Numbered from the stretch's first letter, positions 17,973 to 26,611 are shown. The stretch: DNA of 64,000 nt from Pseudomonadota bacterium (GCA_020161655.1 JAIUPC010000012.1:310001-374000), one strand, 5' to 3'. Numbers and translations are program-made. The notes: generated by a model not told the origin, from the sequence alone.

Positions 17973-18395
17973 TCAGTCGTCGCGATGCACCCGTTCGCGC
18001 CGCTCGTGCTTTTCCTGCGCTTCGAGCGTCATGGTGGCGATCGGACGCGCATCCAGCCGCTTCAGCGAAATCGGCTCTCCGGTCATTTCGCAGTAGCCGT
18101 ATTCGCCATTGTCGATGCGACGGAGTGCTGAGTCGATCTTGGAGACGAGCTTGCGCTGGCGGTCCCGCGTCCGCAGTTCCAGCGCCCGGTCGGTTTCCTC
18201 GCTGGCCCGGTCTGCGATGTCGGGAACATTGCGGGCGCTGTCCTGCAGCCCTTCCAGCGTTTCCGCCGATTGTTCCAGCAGTTCTTCCTTCCAGGCAATC
18301 AGCTTTCGGCGAAAATATTCAAGCTGACGCTCGTTCATGAAGGGTTCGTCTTCGGCCGGACGGTAATCGTCGGGAAGAAAGACCTCAGGCTTCAT
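17973..18395 (-). CDS. dksA: RNA polymerase-binding protein DksA
   Basis: A 140-aa coiled-coil RNA polymerase secondary-channel factor that works with ppGpp. Blocks present: YFRRKLIAWKEELLEQS (coil start), ASEETDRALELRTRDRQ (coil tip Asp/Ala region) and YGYCEMTGEPISLKRLDARP. Only one of the usual four zinc-finger cysteines remains, a known feature of some Rhodobacter DksA homologues. The start MKPEVFLPDDYRP was chosen by family likeness; an upstream in-frame ATG would add 16 residues. It is divergent from the moxR-like gene. Confidence 0.94.
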   Translation of the reverse strand: MKPEVFLPDDYRPAEDEPFMNERQLEYFRRKLIAWKEELLEQSAETLEGLQDSARNVPDIADRASEETDRALELRTRDRQRKLVSKIDSALRRIDNGEYGYCEMTGEPISLKRLDARPIATMTLEAQEKHERRERVHRDD

Positions 18396-18576
18396 TCCTT
18401 TTCCCTTCTGCCGGCCGGTCACAGATTCAGTATCGTTAATCATTTCCGGCACCTCACGGGCCGTCCCATAGCCGAAGCGCCGGGGGATGTCACTAGGGCT
18501 AGTCCGTCCTTGCGGCAAATTCATGACGCAGGTAGGACTTGCTCCAACCGTCTGCCGCAAAGTGTTGTTAGCGCCC

Positions 18577-19416
18577 ATGAAATTCCAAGGTACAGAAACA
18601 TATGTCGCGACCGACGATCTGACCATGGCGGTCAATGCGGCGGTCACGCTGGAACGGCCGCTTCTGGTCAAGGGTGAGCCGGGAACGGGCAAGACCGAGC
18701 TTGCGCGGCAGGTTGCCGGGGCGCTTGGTCTGCCCATCGTCGAATGGCATGTGAAATCCACGACAAGGGCGCAGCAGGGGCTTTACGAATACGACGCCGT
18801 CAGCCGGCTGCGCGACAGCCAGTTGGGCGATGAGCGGGTCCATGACGTCGCGAACTACATCCGCAAGGGCAAGCTCTGGCAGGCCTTCGAGGCGGCGGGC
18901 AAGACTGTCCTTCTGATCGACGAAATCGACAAGGCCGATATCGAGTTTCCGAACGACCTCCTTCAGGAACTCGACCGGATGGAATTCTTCGTCTACGAGA
19001 CGGGGGAGACGATCCGCGCCAGGCACCGGCCCATCGTCATCATCACCTCGAACAACGAAAAGGAACTGCCGGACGCGTTCCTGCGCCGCTGTTTCTTCCA
19101 CTACATCCGCTTCCCCGAGGCCGACACGCTGAAGCGCATCGTCGATGTGCATTTCCCCGGCATCAAGAAAAGGCTTCTCGCCACCGCGCTGACCCAGTTC
19201 TATGAGATCCGCGAGACGCCGGGGCTGAAGAAGAAGCCCTCCACCTCGGAGGTGCTGGACTGGCTGAAGCTGATCCTCGCCGAGGATCTGGCGCCCGAGG
19301 ACCTGAAGCGCGATCCGAAAAGCCTGCTGCCGAAGCTCCATGGCGCGCTTTTGAAGAACGAACAGGATGTCGCGCTGTTCGAGCGTCTGGCCTTCCTCGC
19401 CCGCAGCCGGGGCTGA
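18577..19416 (+). CDS. MoxR family AAA+ ATPase
   Basis: A 279-aa AAA+ ATPase with Walker A GEPGTGKTELARQ (about residues 37-49), Walker B VLLIDEIDKAD and a sensor segment IVIITSNNEKELPDAFLRRC. MoxR ATPases act as chaperones with VWA-domain partners for enzyme maturation or metal insertion. Start at ATG 18577 (MKFQGTETYVATDD) fits the family; the open frame upstream does not. The likely VWA partner lies 2 kb downstream (21507-22688). Confidence 0.94.
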   Translation: MKFQGTETYVATDDLTMAVNAAVTLERPLLVKGEPGTGKTELARQVAGALGLPIVEWHVKSTTRAQQGLYEYDAVSRLRDSQLGDERVHDVANYIRKGKLWQAFEAAGKTVLLIDEIDKADIEFPNDLLQELDRMEFFVYETGETIRARHRPIVIITSNNEKELPDAFLRRCFFHYIRFPEADTLKRIVDVHFPGIKKRLLATALTQFYEIRETPGLKKKPSTSEVLDWLKLILAEDLAPEDLKRDPKSLLPKLHGALLKNEQDVALFERLAFLARSRG

Positions 19417-19524
19417 CCCGTTATCCCTTTGCAACTCCGGCGGGTTTTCTTCCATCCGCCGGGCATTGCCTCTCTGGCGGCACGCGGCAAGGCAGGCTAG
19501 CCTCGCGCCAAAATGGAGGCGAGC

Positions 19525-19980
19525 ATGTCCCCGACCGAAACCCTTGTGATCCGTCCCATCGCGGCCAGCGACGAGGCCGACTGGCGCCGGCTCTGGCGCG
19601 CCTACCTCGCATTCTACGAAACCGAACGCCCGGAGGAGGTCTATGCCACCACCTTCGCGCGGCTTCTCTCCGGCGGACCGGGTGAGTTTCGCGGCTTCAT
19701 CGCGCTGAAGGATGGCCGCGCCGTCGGGCTGACGCATTACGTCTTTCACCGCACCTGCTGGGCGATCGCCGATACCTGCTACCTTCAGGACCTTTACGCC
19801 GACCCGTCTGTGCGCGGCTCTGGCATCGGCCGGGCGATGATCGAGGCGGTCTACGGCGCTGCCGACGCCCATGGCGCGGCGGGCGTCTACTGGCTGACGC
19901 AAGAATTCAACGCGACCGCCCGGCAGCTTTACGACCGCATCGGCAAGGTCACGCCCTTCATCCGCTATGTGAGGCCATGA
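19525..19980 (+). CDS. GNAT family N-acetyltransferase
   Basis: A 151-aa Gcn5-type acetyltransferase. The acetyl-CoA binding motif A is DLYADPSVRGSGIGRAMIEA (about residues 90-109), followed by the usual VYWLTQEFNATARQLYDR helix. The ATG at 19525 was chosen because GGAGG lies five bases upstream; an earlier ATG at 19513 would overlap that site. The stop overlaps the DUF2927 gene (ATGA). Substrate unknown. Confidence 0.9.
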   Translation: MSPTETLVIRPIAASDEADWRRLWRAYLAFYETERPEEVYATTFARLLSGGPGEFRGFIALKDGRAVGLTHYVFHRTCWAIADTCYLQDLYADPSVRGSGIGRAMIEAVYGAADAHGAAGVYWLTQEFNATARQLYDRIGKVTPFIRYVRP

Positions 19981-21329
19981 CCATCTACCGCGCGCTTGGC
20001 CTCGCGCTTTTCCTCGCAGGTTGCGGCGCGGCACCCGCGCCCGAAGCTGACCGGCTCTCGGTGGCAACCGGCCCCCTGCCCGCGATGCAGCAGTTCAGCG
20101 GCAATGCCGGCGAGGCCCCGCAAAGATCGAACGCCGACATGGTGCGCGATTTCCTCGACCTCAGCTTCCGGCTTGAGACCGGGCGCGACCTGCCGGTCCT
20201 GACCCGTTTCGAAGGACCGATGACACTGCGCGTCACCGGCCCGATGCCCAAGGCCTCCGGGCGCGATCTCGACAGCCTTCTTGGACGCCTGAGGCGCGAG
20301 GCCGGGATCGACATCGCCCGCAGCAATTCGCCCGATGCCGCGATCACGGTGGAGTTCATCAGCGGCCGGCGGCTTCACGGCTTCGTGCCGCGCGCCGCCT
20401 GCTTCGTCGCGCCCCGCGTCGGGTCATGGGCCGAGTACCGCAGCGCGGGCCGCGCGACGCTCGACTGGGCCACCCTGACCCGGCGCGACCGCGCGGCGAT
20501 CTTCATCCCCGACGACACCTCGCCGCAGGAAATCCGCGACTGCCTGCACGAGGAACTGGCGCAAGCGCTCGGGCCGCTGAACGACCTTTTCCGCCTGCCG
20601 GATTCGGTCTTCAACGACGACAACATGAATGCCGTGCTGACCGGCTTCGACATGCTGATGCTGCGCACGACCTATGCGCCGGAACTGGCCAGCGGCATGG
20701 GCCGGGATGAGGTCGCGGCCCGCCTGCCCGGCATCCTCAACCGGCTCAATCCCGGTGGTGCCGGCCGGACCGCCCGCTTCCCCGGCCCGACGCCCGATGC
20801 CTATGGCCGCGCCGTCGAGACCGCGCTTGGCCCCGGTGCCGGGCGTGGGGCGCGCAAGGTGGCGGCACGATCCGCCGTCAATATCGCCCAGTCCGAAGGC
20901 TGGAACGACACCCGCGCCGGCTTCGCCTGGCTGATCCTCGGGCGGCTCTCGCTGACCGAGGACCCGGTCGGTGCCGCCGGGGCGCTGATGCGGGCCGCGG
21001 CGATCTATCACAACGATCCTCTCCTGTGGGTCCAGTCCGCCCATGCCGACATGCAGCTTGCGGCCTTTGCCCTGACCCAAGGCGACGCCGCACAGGCGCT
21101 CGGCCTTGCCGACCGGGCCTTGCCGCGCGCCGCGGCGGCGGAGAATGCGGCACTTTTGGCCAACCTCATGGCGGTCAAGGCCGAAGCGCTCGACCTCATG
21201 GGCCAATCGGCGGAAGCCGCCAGGGTCCGGCTCGACAGTCTCGGCTGGGCGCGCTATGGCTTCGGCGGGGATCAGGAGGTCTGGCGTCAGGCCAGCGAGA
21301 TCGCCTCCCTGTCGCCCCGCAACCGCTAG
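19977..21329 (+). CDS. DUF2927 domain-containing lipoprotein
   Basis: A 450-aa predicted lipoprotein: hydrophobic signal ALGLALFLAGC with a lipobox Cys at residue 16. The central part (about residues 48-260) resembles DUF2927 (RSNADMVRDFLDLSFRLETG; DCLHEELAQALGPLNDLF). The C-terminal part is alanine-rich and helical, resembling tetratricopeptide-like repeats (LWVQSAHADMQLAAFALTQ). DCLHEELAQ looks like a metalloprotease-like helix (His-Glu-Glu) but function is unknown. Translationally coupled to the GNAT gene and upstream of a small membrane protein. Confidence 0.85.
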   Translation: MTIYRALGLALFLAGCGAAPAPEADRLSVATGPLPAMQQFSGNAGEAPQRSNADMVRDFLDLSFRLETGRDLPVLTRFEGPMTLRVTGPMPKASGRDLDSLLGRLRREAGIDIARSNSPDAAITVEFISGRRLHGFVPRAACFVAPRVGSWAEYRSAGRATLDWATLTRRDRAAIFIPDDTSPQEIRDCLHEELAQALGPLNDLFRLPDSVFNDDNMNAVLTGFDMLMLRTTYAPELASGMGRDEVAARLPGILNRLNPGGAGRTARFPGPTPDAYGRAVETALGPGAGRGARKVAARSAVNIAQSEGWNDTRAGFAWLILGRLSLTEDPVGAAGALMRAAAIYHNDPLLWVQSAHADMQLAAFALTQGDAAQALGLADRALPRAAAAENAALLANLMAVKAEALDLMGQSAEAARVRLDSLGWARYGFGGDQEVWRQASEIASLSPRNR

Positions 21330-21337
21330 AGGCCAGC

Positions 21338-21502
21338 ATGATCTTCTACGCCGCCGTCGTCATCGGCGCCCTTGTCGGATATCTCCGTGCCGCCCGGCGC
21401 GGCGGCAACCTGTTCGACCGCCTGCAATATGCCGCCGCTCACGCAATTTTCCTTGCGATCATAGGCCTTTTCCTGACGATCTTCATCCAACGCATGAGCT
21501 AA
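21338..21502 (+). CDS. Small two-helix membrane protein (54 aa)
   Basis: Starts MIFYAAVVIGALVGYL and ends FLAIIGLFLTIFIQRMS. Two hydrophobic segments (about residues 2-16 and 36-50) flank a basic, polar loop (RAARRGGNLFDRLQ), so it is probably a hairpin in the inner membrane. It starts 8 bases after the DUF2927 stop and ends 4 bases before the VWA start, so it is tightly packed in the run. I do not recognise a family; similar short proteins are often left unannotated. Confidence 0.75.
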   Translation: MIFYAAVVIGALVGYLRAARRGGNLFDRLQYAAAHAIFLAIIGLFLTIFIQRMS

Positions 21503-21506
21503 GCCC

Positions 21507-22688
21507 TTGTTCCTCTCCTTCTTCGAAACCCTCCGCAGAACCGGCGTTCCGGTCACCTTGCGCGAATATCTGGGGTTTCTCGAAGGGCTGGCGGCGGGTC
21601 TGGCGACCTATGACGCGGAAGCGTTCTACTACCTCGCCCGCACTGCGATGGTGAAGGACGAACGCCATATCGACCGCTTCGACCGCGCCTTCGCCGAAAG
21701 CTTCAAGGGGCTTGAGGGGGTGACGCCGGAAGCGGTCCTTGCCGCAATCGACCTGCCGCGCGACTGGCTGGAAAAGCTGATCGAGAACAACCTGACGCCG
21801 GAAGAAAAGGCGCAAGTGGAGGCGCTCGGCGGCTTCGACAAGCTGATGGAGACGCTGCGCCAGCGGCTCGAGGAGCAGAAGGGCCGCCATCAGGGCGGAT
21901 CGAAATGGATCGGCACCGGCGGCACCTCGCCCTTCGGCGCCTATGGCTACAACCCCGAAGGCGTCCGGATCGGGCAGGACAAGTCGCGCCACCAGCGCGC
22001 GGTCAAGGTCTGGGACAAGCGCGAGTTCCGCAATCTCGACGATCAGGTCGAATTGGGGACGCGCAACATCAAGGTCGCGCTGAAGCGCCTCCGCCGCTGG
22101 GTGCGCGAGGGGGCCGATGAGGAGCTTGACCTCCCCGGCACGATCCGCGCCACGGCGGAGCATGGCTGGCTTGACGTGAAGACGCGGCCAGAGCGGCACA
22201 ACGCGGTCAAGGTGCTCCTCTTCCTCGATGTCGGCGGCTCCATGGACCCGCATGTGAAGGTGGTGGAGGAGCTTTTCAGCGCCGCCCGCGCCGAGTTCAA
22301 GCATCTCGAATACTTCTACTTCCACAACTGCCTTTACGAGGGCGTCTGGCGCGACAACCGCCGCCGCTGGGACCAGCAGACTTCGACCGCCGAGGTTCTG
22401 CGCACCTATGGCGGCAGCTACAAGGCGATCTTCGTCGGCGATGCCGCGATGTCGCCTTACGAGATCCTGCAACCGGGCGGCGCCAACGAACACTGGAACC
22501 CCGAATCCGGTCAGGTCTGGCTGACGCGGGCCTGCCAGCAATGGCCGAAACATCTCTGGATCAACCCGGTGCCCGAGGCGCATTGGGGCTATTCCCAGTC
22601 GACCCGCCTCATCCGCGACATCTTCAACGAAGCCATGGTGCCGATGACGCTCGACGGAATTGCGAGGGGTACAAGACTCCTTCAGTAG
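21507..22688 (+). CDS. VWA domain protein, CoxE-like
   Basis: A 393-aa protein with an N-terminal helical region (residues 1-125), a Gly-rich linker (HQGGSKWIGTGGTSPFG) and a C-terminal VWA-like domain from about residue 230. The metal site reads DVGGS (Asp241, Ser245) in place of the usual D-x-S-x-S, as in the CoxE family. CoxE-like proteins work with MoxR ATPases. The start is TTG at 21507 (MFLSFFETLRR), since no in-frame ATG precedes the conserved N-terminus; no strong ribosome site is visible, consistent with coupling to the 54-aa gene. Confidence 0.9.
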   Translation: MFLSFFETLRRTGVPVTLREYLGFLEGLAAGLATYDAEAFYYLARTAMVKDERHIDRFDRAFAESFKGLEGVTPEAVLAAIDLPRDWLEKLIENNLTPEEKAQVEALGGFDKLMETLRQRLEEQKGRHQGGSKWIGTGGTSPFGAYGYNPEGVRIGQDKSRHQRAVKVWDKREFRNLDDQVELGTRNIKVALKRLRRWVREGADEELDLPGTIRATAEHGWLDVKTRPERHNAVKVLLFLDVGGSMDPHVKVVEELFSAARAEFKHLEYFYFHNCLYEGVWRDNRRRWDQQTSTAEVLRTYGGSYKAIFVGDAAMSPYEILQPGGANEHWNPESGQVWLTRACQQWPKHLWINPVPEAHWGYSQSTRLIRDIFNEAMVPMTLDGIARGTRLLQ

Positions 22689-22743
22689 AGGCATGGACTT
22701 CACCGAAGGCCCGGCCTAGCGTCCGGCGAACCGGAAAAAGCCC

Positions 22744-23952
22744 ATGACCGCCATCGATCAGCCGCAGGCCCCACCCGCCCAGCAGACGACCTTCGCCATC
22801 CTCGTGGCGATCGGTCTTTGCCACATGCTGAACGACATCATGCAGTCGCTCCTTTCGGCGATCTATCCGATGCTGAAGGACGATTTCGCGCTGGACTACG
22901 GCCAGATCGGGCTTCTGACCCTCTGCTTTCAGGTCACGGCCTCGCTTCTCCAGCCTGTCGTCGGCATCTTCACCGACCGCAAGCCCCTGCCGAAGTCGCT
23001 GCCCATCGGCATGGGATCGACCTTCTGCGGGCTAATCCTTCTGGCCTTCGCGCCGACCTATCCGATGCTTCTCGCCGGGGCTTCGCTGATCGGCATCGGC
23101 TCGGCGATCTTCCATCCGGAGGCGAGCCGCGTCGCGCGCATGGCATCGGGCGGGAAGTTCGGTCTGGCGCAGTCGCTCTTTCAGGTCGGCGGCAATTTCG
23201 GCACCGCCATCGGCCCACTCCTTGCCGCCTTCATCGTGGTACCTTTGGGCCGTCCCTCGGTCGCCGCCTTCTGTCTGATCGCCGCCCTAGGCATCTTCAT
23301 CCTCGGCCGGGTCAGCCGCTGGTATGCCGGCGCGCTGACGGCCGCAAAAGGACGCAAGCCGGCGGACAAGACGCTGCCGCTGCCGAAGGGCCGCATCGTC
23401 ACGGCGCTTGTGGTCCTTGCCTTCCTGACCTTCACGAAGAACATCTACACCGCCTCGATCTCGAGCTATTACACCTTCTACCTGATCGAGAGCTTCAGCC
23501 TTTCTACCCAGCAATCCCAGATGATGCTGTTCCTCTTCCTCGCGGCGATGGCGGCGGGGACGATCCTCGGCGGCCCTATCGGCGACCGCATCGGACCCTT
23601 GGCGGTGATCTGGGTCTCGATCCTCGGCGTCCTGCCCTTCACGATCGCCCTGCCCTTCGCCAACCTCTTCTGGACAGGCGTCCTCTCGGTGGCGATCGGC
23701 CTGATCCTCGCTTCGGCCTTCCCGGCCATCGTGGTCTTCGCGCAGGAGCTTCTGCCCGGCCGGGTCGGCATGGTGGCCGGCATCTTCTTCGGCTTCGCCT
23801 TCGGCATGGGCGGCATCGCGGCTGCGTTTTTGGGGACGATGGCCGACAACTACGGCATCGCCTTCGTCTATCGGGTCTGCGCCTGGTTACCGGCGATGGG
23901 GCTGCTGACGATCTTCCTGCCATCGCGGCGAAAACTGAGGGTCGCGGGCTGA
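22744..23952 (+). CDS. MFS transporter, fosmidomycin-resistance (Fsr) type
   Basis: A 12-helix major facilitator (402 aa). The Fsr-family N-terminus is clear (GLCHMLNDIMQSLLSAIYPM) and the motif between helices 2 and 3 is GIFTDRKPLPKSLPIGMG. IFHPEASRVARMASGGKFG and LFQVGGNFGTAIGPLLAAF are further family marks. Such proteins export drugs or sugars; the substrate is unknown. It follows the VWA gene by 55 bases in the same direction and could be separately promoted. Confidence 0.92.
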   Translation: MTAIDQPQAPPAQQTTFAILVAIGLCHMLNDIMQSLLSAIYPMLKDDFALDYGQIGLLTLCFQVTASLLQPVVGIFTDRKPLPKSLPIGMGSTFCGLILLAFAPTYPMLLAGASLIGIGSAIFHPEASRVARMASGGKFGLAQSLFQVGGNFGTAIGPLLAAFIVVPLGRPSVAAFCLIAALGIFILGRVSRWYAGALTAAKGRKPADKTLPLPKGRIVTALVVLAFLTFTKNIYTASISSYYTFYLIESFSLSTQQSQMMLFLFLAAMAAGTILGGPIGDRIGPLAVIWVSILGVLPFTIALPFANLFWTGVLSVAIGLILASAFPAIVVFAQELLPGRVGMVAGIFFGFAFGMGGIAAAFLGTMADNYGIAFVYRVCAWLPAMGLLTIFLPSRRKLRVAG

Positions 23953-23992
23953 GGCGCTTTCAAGAGCCTCGGACGCGCCCCATATTCATCCC

Positions 23993-24685
23993 ATGCTGAA
24001 GCTGACCCCGATCCTTCTGGCCGTCCTCTACGCCGTCCTGATGTACCAGTTCTCGGTCTGGCGGACGAAGAGGGTGCTCGACGCGCAGTCGCGCCGCCTG
24101 GATGAGCCGGGGTTGAAGGGAGAGATTGACCGCTTGGCCCGGGCGCTCGACCTCAAGCATATCCCCGTCCATGTCTATGCCATCGACCCGGTGAACGGGC
24201 TGGCGGCACCGGACGGGCGGATCTTCCTGACCGAAGGCTTCCTGAAGAAGTACCGCGCTGGCGAGGTGACGGCGGCGGAGCTTGCCAGCGTCGTGGCGCA
24301 TGAGCTTGGCCATGTCGCGCATGGCCACGCGCGGCGGCGGATGATCGATTTTTCGGGGCAGAACGCCATTCGGGTGGCGCTGGCCACCGTGCTTGGCCGC
24401 TTCATCCCCGGCGTCGGCATCTACCTTGCGGGGTTCCTCACCTCGCTCCTCGCCGCGCGGCTCTCGCGGCAGGATGAATATGAGGCGGACGAATGGGCCT
24501 CCGCCCTTCTCGTCAAGGCCGGAATCGGCACCGCGCCGCAGAAGTCCCTTTTCCGCAAGCTCGAGGCGCTGACCGGGTCGGCAGGCGGCGGCTCTCCGGC
24601 CTGGCTGCTGAGCCACCCGAAATCCGCCGAGCGCATCGCCGCCATCGAGCGGAACGAGGCGAAATGGGGGATTGGGCGAAGGTGA
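23993..24685 (+). CDS. M48 family metalloprotease
   Basis: A 230-aa zinc peptidase with one N-terminal membrane helix (ILLAVLYAVLMYQFSVW) and the zinc motif HELGH (His103, Glu104, His107) in ASVVAHELGHVAHGHARRR. A candidate third zinc ligand is the Glu in DEYEADEWAS. A second hydrophobic segment (FIPGVGIYLAGFLTSLLAA) follows. It resembles HtpX/YcaL-type peptidases in membrane quality control. The stop is 9 bases before a large palindromic repeat. Confidence 0.93.
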   Translation: MLKLTPILLAVLYAVLMYQFSVWRTKRVLDAQSRRLDEPGLKGEIDRLARALDLKHIPVHVYAIDPVNGLAAPDGRIFLTEGFLKKYRAGEVTAAELASVVAHELGHVAHGHARRRMIDFSGQNAIRVALATVLGRFIPGVGIYLAGFLTSLLAARLSRQDEYEADEWASALLVKAGIGTAPQKSLFRKLEALTGSAGGGSPAWLLSHPKSAERIAAIERNEAKWGIGRR

Positions 24686-24693
24686 GGTCAGGC

Positions 24694-24730
24694 GCGCCGC
24701 AGTCCCGGATCAAGTCCGGGACTGCGGCGC
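24694..24730. repeat. 16-bp-arm palindromic repeat
   Basis: GCGCCGCAGTCCCGGA (24694-24709) and its exact reverse complement (24715-24730) surround TCAAG. The core GTCCCGGA-N5-TCCGGGAC recurs at 54895-54915. It lies at the convergent ends of the M48 protease and PIN genes and overlaps the last codons of the latter. It could act as a bidirectional terminator-like hairpin or a REP-like dispersed element. Confidence 0.75.
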
Positions 24731-25267
24731 ACCCAAAATCTTCCCGAGCCGCGGCAACCTTGCCCGCTTCAGAAGCGCCCGCATCGGCTGCGGCTCCCCC
24801 GACAGCCGCTCCGCCGTGGCGCGGACCTCTTCGGCGGCTTCAGCCACAGCCTCCGGCGCGCGGCCCCAGATCTCCCGCAGGAATTCATCGGCATCCATCC
24901 GGGCCAAGCCCTCTTCCGCCAGCACATGGCGCGGAAAGTCCTGTGCGTTGAAGGTGACGATCACATCCGCCCCGCCGGAGATGGCCGCCGCCAGCACATG
25001 GATGTCATCCGGATCAGGCAGATGCAGCCGCGCCTCAAGCCCGGCCTTGGGCGCAACGCTCGCCCCCGGAAACTCCGCCTTCAGCGCCGCCACCTCGCCC
25101 CGCGCGATCTCCTCCGCGCCGGGGCCGAGCTTCACCGTCGCGCGCGCCCATTCCTCAAGGATGCGGTCGGACCAGAGCGGCGTGTAGATCCCGGTCCTTG
25201 CGACAGCGATCAGGATCTCGCGCAGGACCGTGGGGTAAAGGACGTTGGCGTCGAGAAGCGCCTTCAT
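24710..25267 (-). CDS. PIN domain protein
   Basis: A 185-aa PIN-fold putative ribonuclease. Acidic residues typical of the active site are visible: Asp6 (KALLDANVLYP), Glu39 (RILEEWARA), Asp87/Asp88 (LPDPDDIHVLAAA) and Asp101 (GADVIVTFNAQDF). The start ATG at 25267 overlaps the rlmI stop (ATGA), so the two are coupled. The C-terminal 45 residues are a helical extension (VAEAAEEVRATAERL). Most PIN proteins are toxins, but no antitoxin is adjacent. The last codons fall in a palindromic repeat. Confidence 0.85.
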   Translation of the reverse strand: MKALLDANVLYPTVLREILIAVARTGIYTPLWSDRILEEWARATVKLGPGAEEIARGEVAALKAEFPGASVAPKAGLEARLHLPDPDDIHVLAAAISGGADVIVTFNAQDFPRHVLAEEGLARMDADEFLREIWGRAPEAVAEAAEEVRATAERLSGEPQPMRALLKRARLPRLGKILGAPQSRT

Positions 25268-26460
25268 CCGTCGAGCCGGAAGAAGAGCGCCTTGAGGTAC
25301 GCCGTCTCCGCCAGTTGCGGCAGTTGTGGATGGTCTGGCCCGGCAAAGCCGGTGTGAAGAAGCTGCCCCCGCCGCCCGCCACGCCCGATGCCGCGCGCCG
25401 AGGCGTTGCGGAACTGGGTCAGGTCGGCGGCGTGCGAGCAGGAGCAAAGGACAAGGTAGCCCCCCGGCTCCACCAGAGGTGCCGCAAGGCGCGCCACCCG
25501 TTCATAGGCGCGCAGGCCCGCCTCCAGCGCGGGCTTGGCCGGCGCAAAGGCGGGCGGGTCGCAGATCACGAGGTCGAACTGGGCGCCCTCGGTGGCCAGC
25601 GCCTCCATCGTGGCGAAGGCATCGCCCTTGCGGGTGGCGAAGCGGTCGCCCACCCGCATCGCCGTCGCGCCACTCTCGGCAAGGCCGAGTGCCGCCGCCG
25701 AGCCATCGACGGCCAAGGCACTTTCCGCCCCGGCGGCGAGCGCCGCGAGGCCAAAGCCGCCCACATGGGAAAAGACGTCGAGCACCCGCGCGCCCTTGGC
25801 CAGACGCGCGGCGAAGGCGTGGTTCGGGCGCTGGTCGTAGAAAAGCCCGGTCTTCTGGCCGCCGAGAAGATCGGCGAGGTAGATGGCGCCGTTCATCGGC
25901 ACCTCGACCGGGCCATCCATCGCCCCCGTCAGAAGCCCGGTCTCCTCGGCCAGCCCCTCAAGCCCGCGCGCCCGCCCGGTGCCGTTCTTGACGATGGCCT
26001 TGACGCCGGTCACGTCCTGAAGTGCCCCCGCCAGATCGCCGATCATCGCCTCGGACCAGGCCGCGTTCGGCTGGATCACCGCCGCATCGCCGAAACGGTC
26101 GATGATGACGCCGGGAAGGCCGTCCGCCTCGGCATGGATCAGACGGTAGAAGGGCGCGTCGAAAAGCCTCTCGCGAAGGGCAAGCGCCCGGCTCAGCCGC
26201 GCCGCGATCCAGTCGCGGTCGATCGCGGCCCCCTCATCGCGGTCGAGCATCCGCGCGATGATCTTCGACTTCGGATTGACCGTGACCACGCCCATCGGCC
26301 GGTGCGCGTCATCTTCCAGCACGGCGATGGTGCCGGGCGCCATCCCTTGGGTCCGGCGGTCCATCACCAGCTCATCGGCATACACCCAGGGAAACCCATG
26401 CCGGATGGCGCGGGCATCGGCCTTGGGCCGGAGACGGACGACGGGATATTCAGCGGTCAT
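25264..26460 (-). CDS. rlmI: 23S rRNA (cytosine) methyltransferase RlmI family
   Basis: A SAM-dependent rRNA m5C methyltransferase. An N-terminal PUA-like domain (residues 1-80: IRHGFPWVYADELV) is followed by a Rossmann methyltransferase core (VLDVFSHVGGFGLAALA near residue 222) and the catalytic region FDLVICDPPAFAP and LVLCSCSHA. The 398-aa length matches RlmI. The 3' end overlaps the PIN gene. It is divergent from edd. Confidence 0.92.
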   Translation of the reverse strand: MTAEYPVVRLRPKADARAIRHGFPWVYADELVMDRRTQGMAPGTIAVLEDDAHRPMGVVTVNPKSKIIARMLDRDEGAAIDRDWIAARLSRALALRERLFDAPFYRLIHAEADGLPGVIIDRFGDAAVIQPNAAWSEAMIGDLAGALQDVTGVKAIVKNGTGRARGLEGLAEETGLLTGAMDGPVEVPMNGAIYLADLLGGQKTGLFYDQRPNHAFAARLAKGARVLDVFSHVGGFGLAALAAGAESALAVDGSAAALGLAESGATAMRVGDRFATRKGDAFATMEALATEGAQFDLVICDPPAFAPAKPALEAGLRAYERVARLAAPLVEPGGYLVLCSCSHAADLTQFRNASARGIGRGGRRGQLLHTGFAGPDHPQLPQLAETAYLKALFFRLDG

Positions 26461-26611
26461 GGCGGAGCCTCGGATTGGATCGCTCCCTCCCTAGTCCGAA
26501 GGGCGCAAAAGCGAAAGCCCCGCCGGGTTGACGCCCGCCCCGCGAGGCGCGAGCATGGGAGCGGGGCCGAGTTTCCGGCAGAGACCGCATGATTGCTTGG
26601 CCGGGCGGGTT

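Noticed and set aside
24710-25267. PIN gene as a toxin-antitoxin pair
   Set aside because: No small antitoxin-like gene lies on either side; the only overlapping partner is rlmI.
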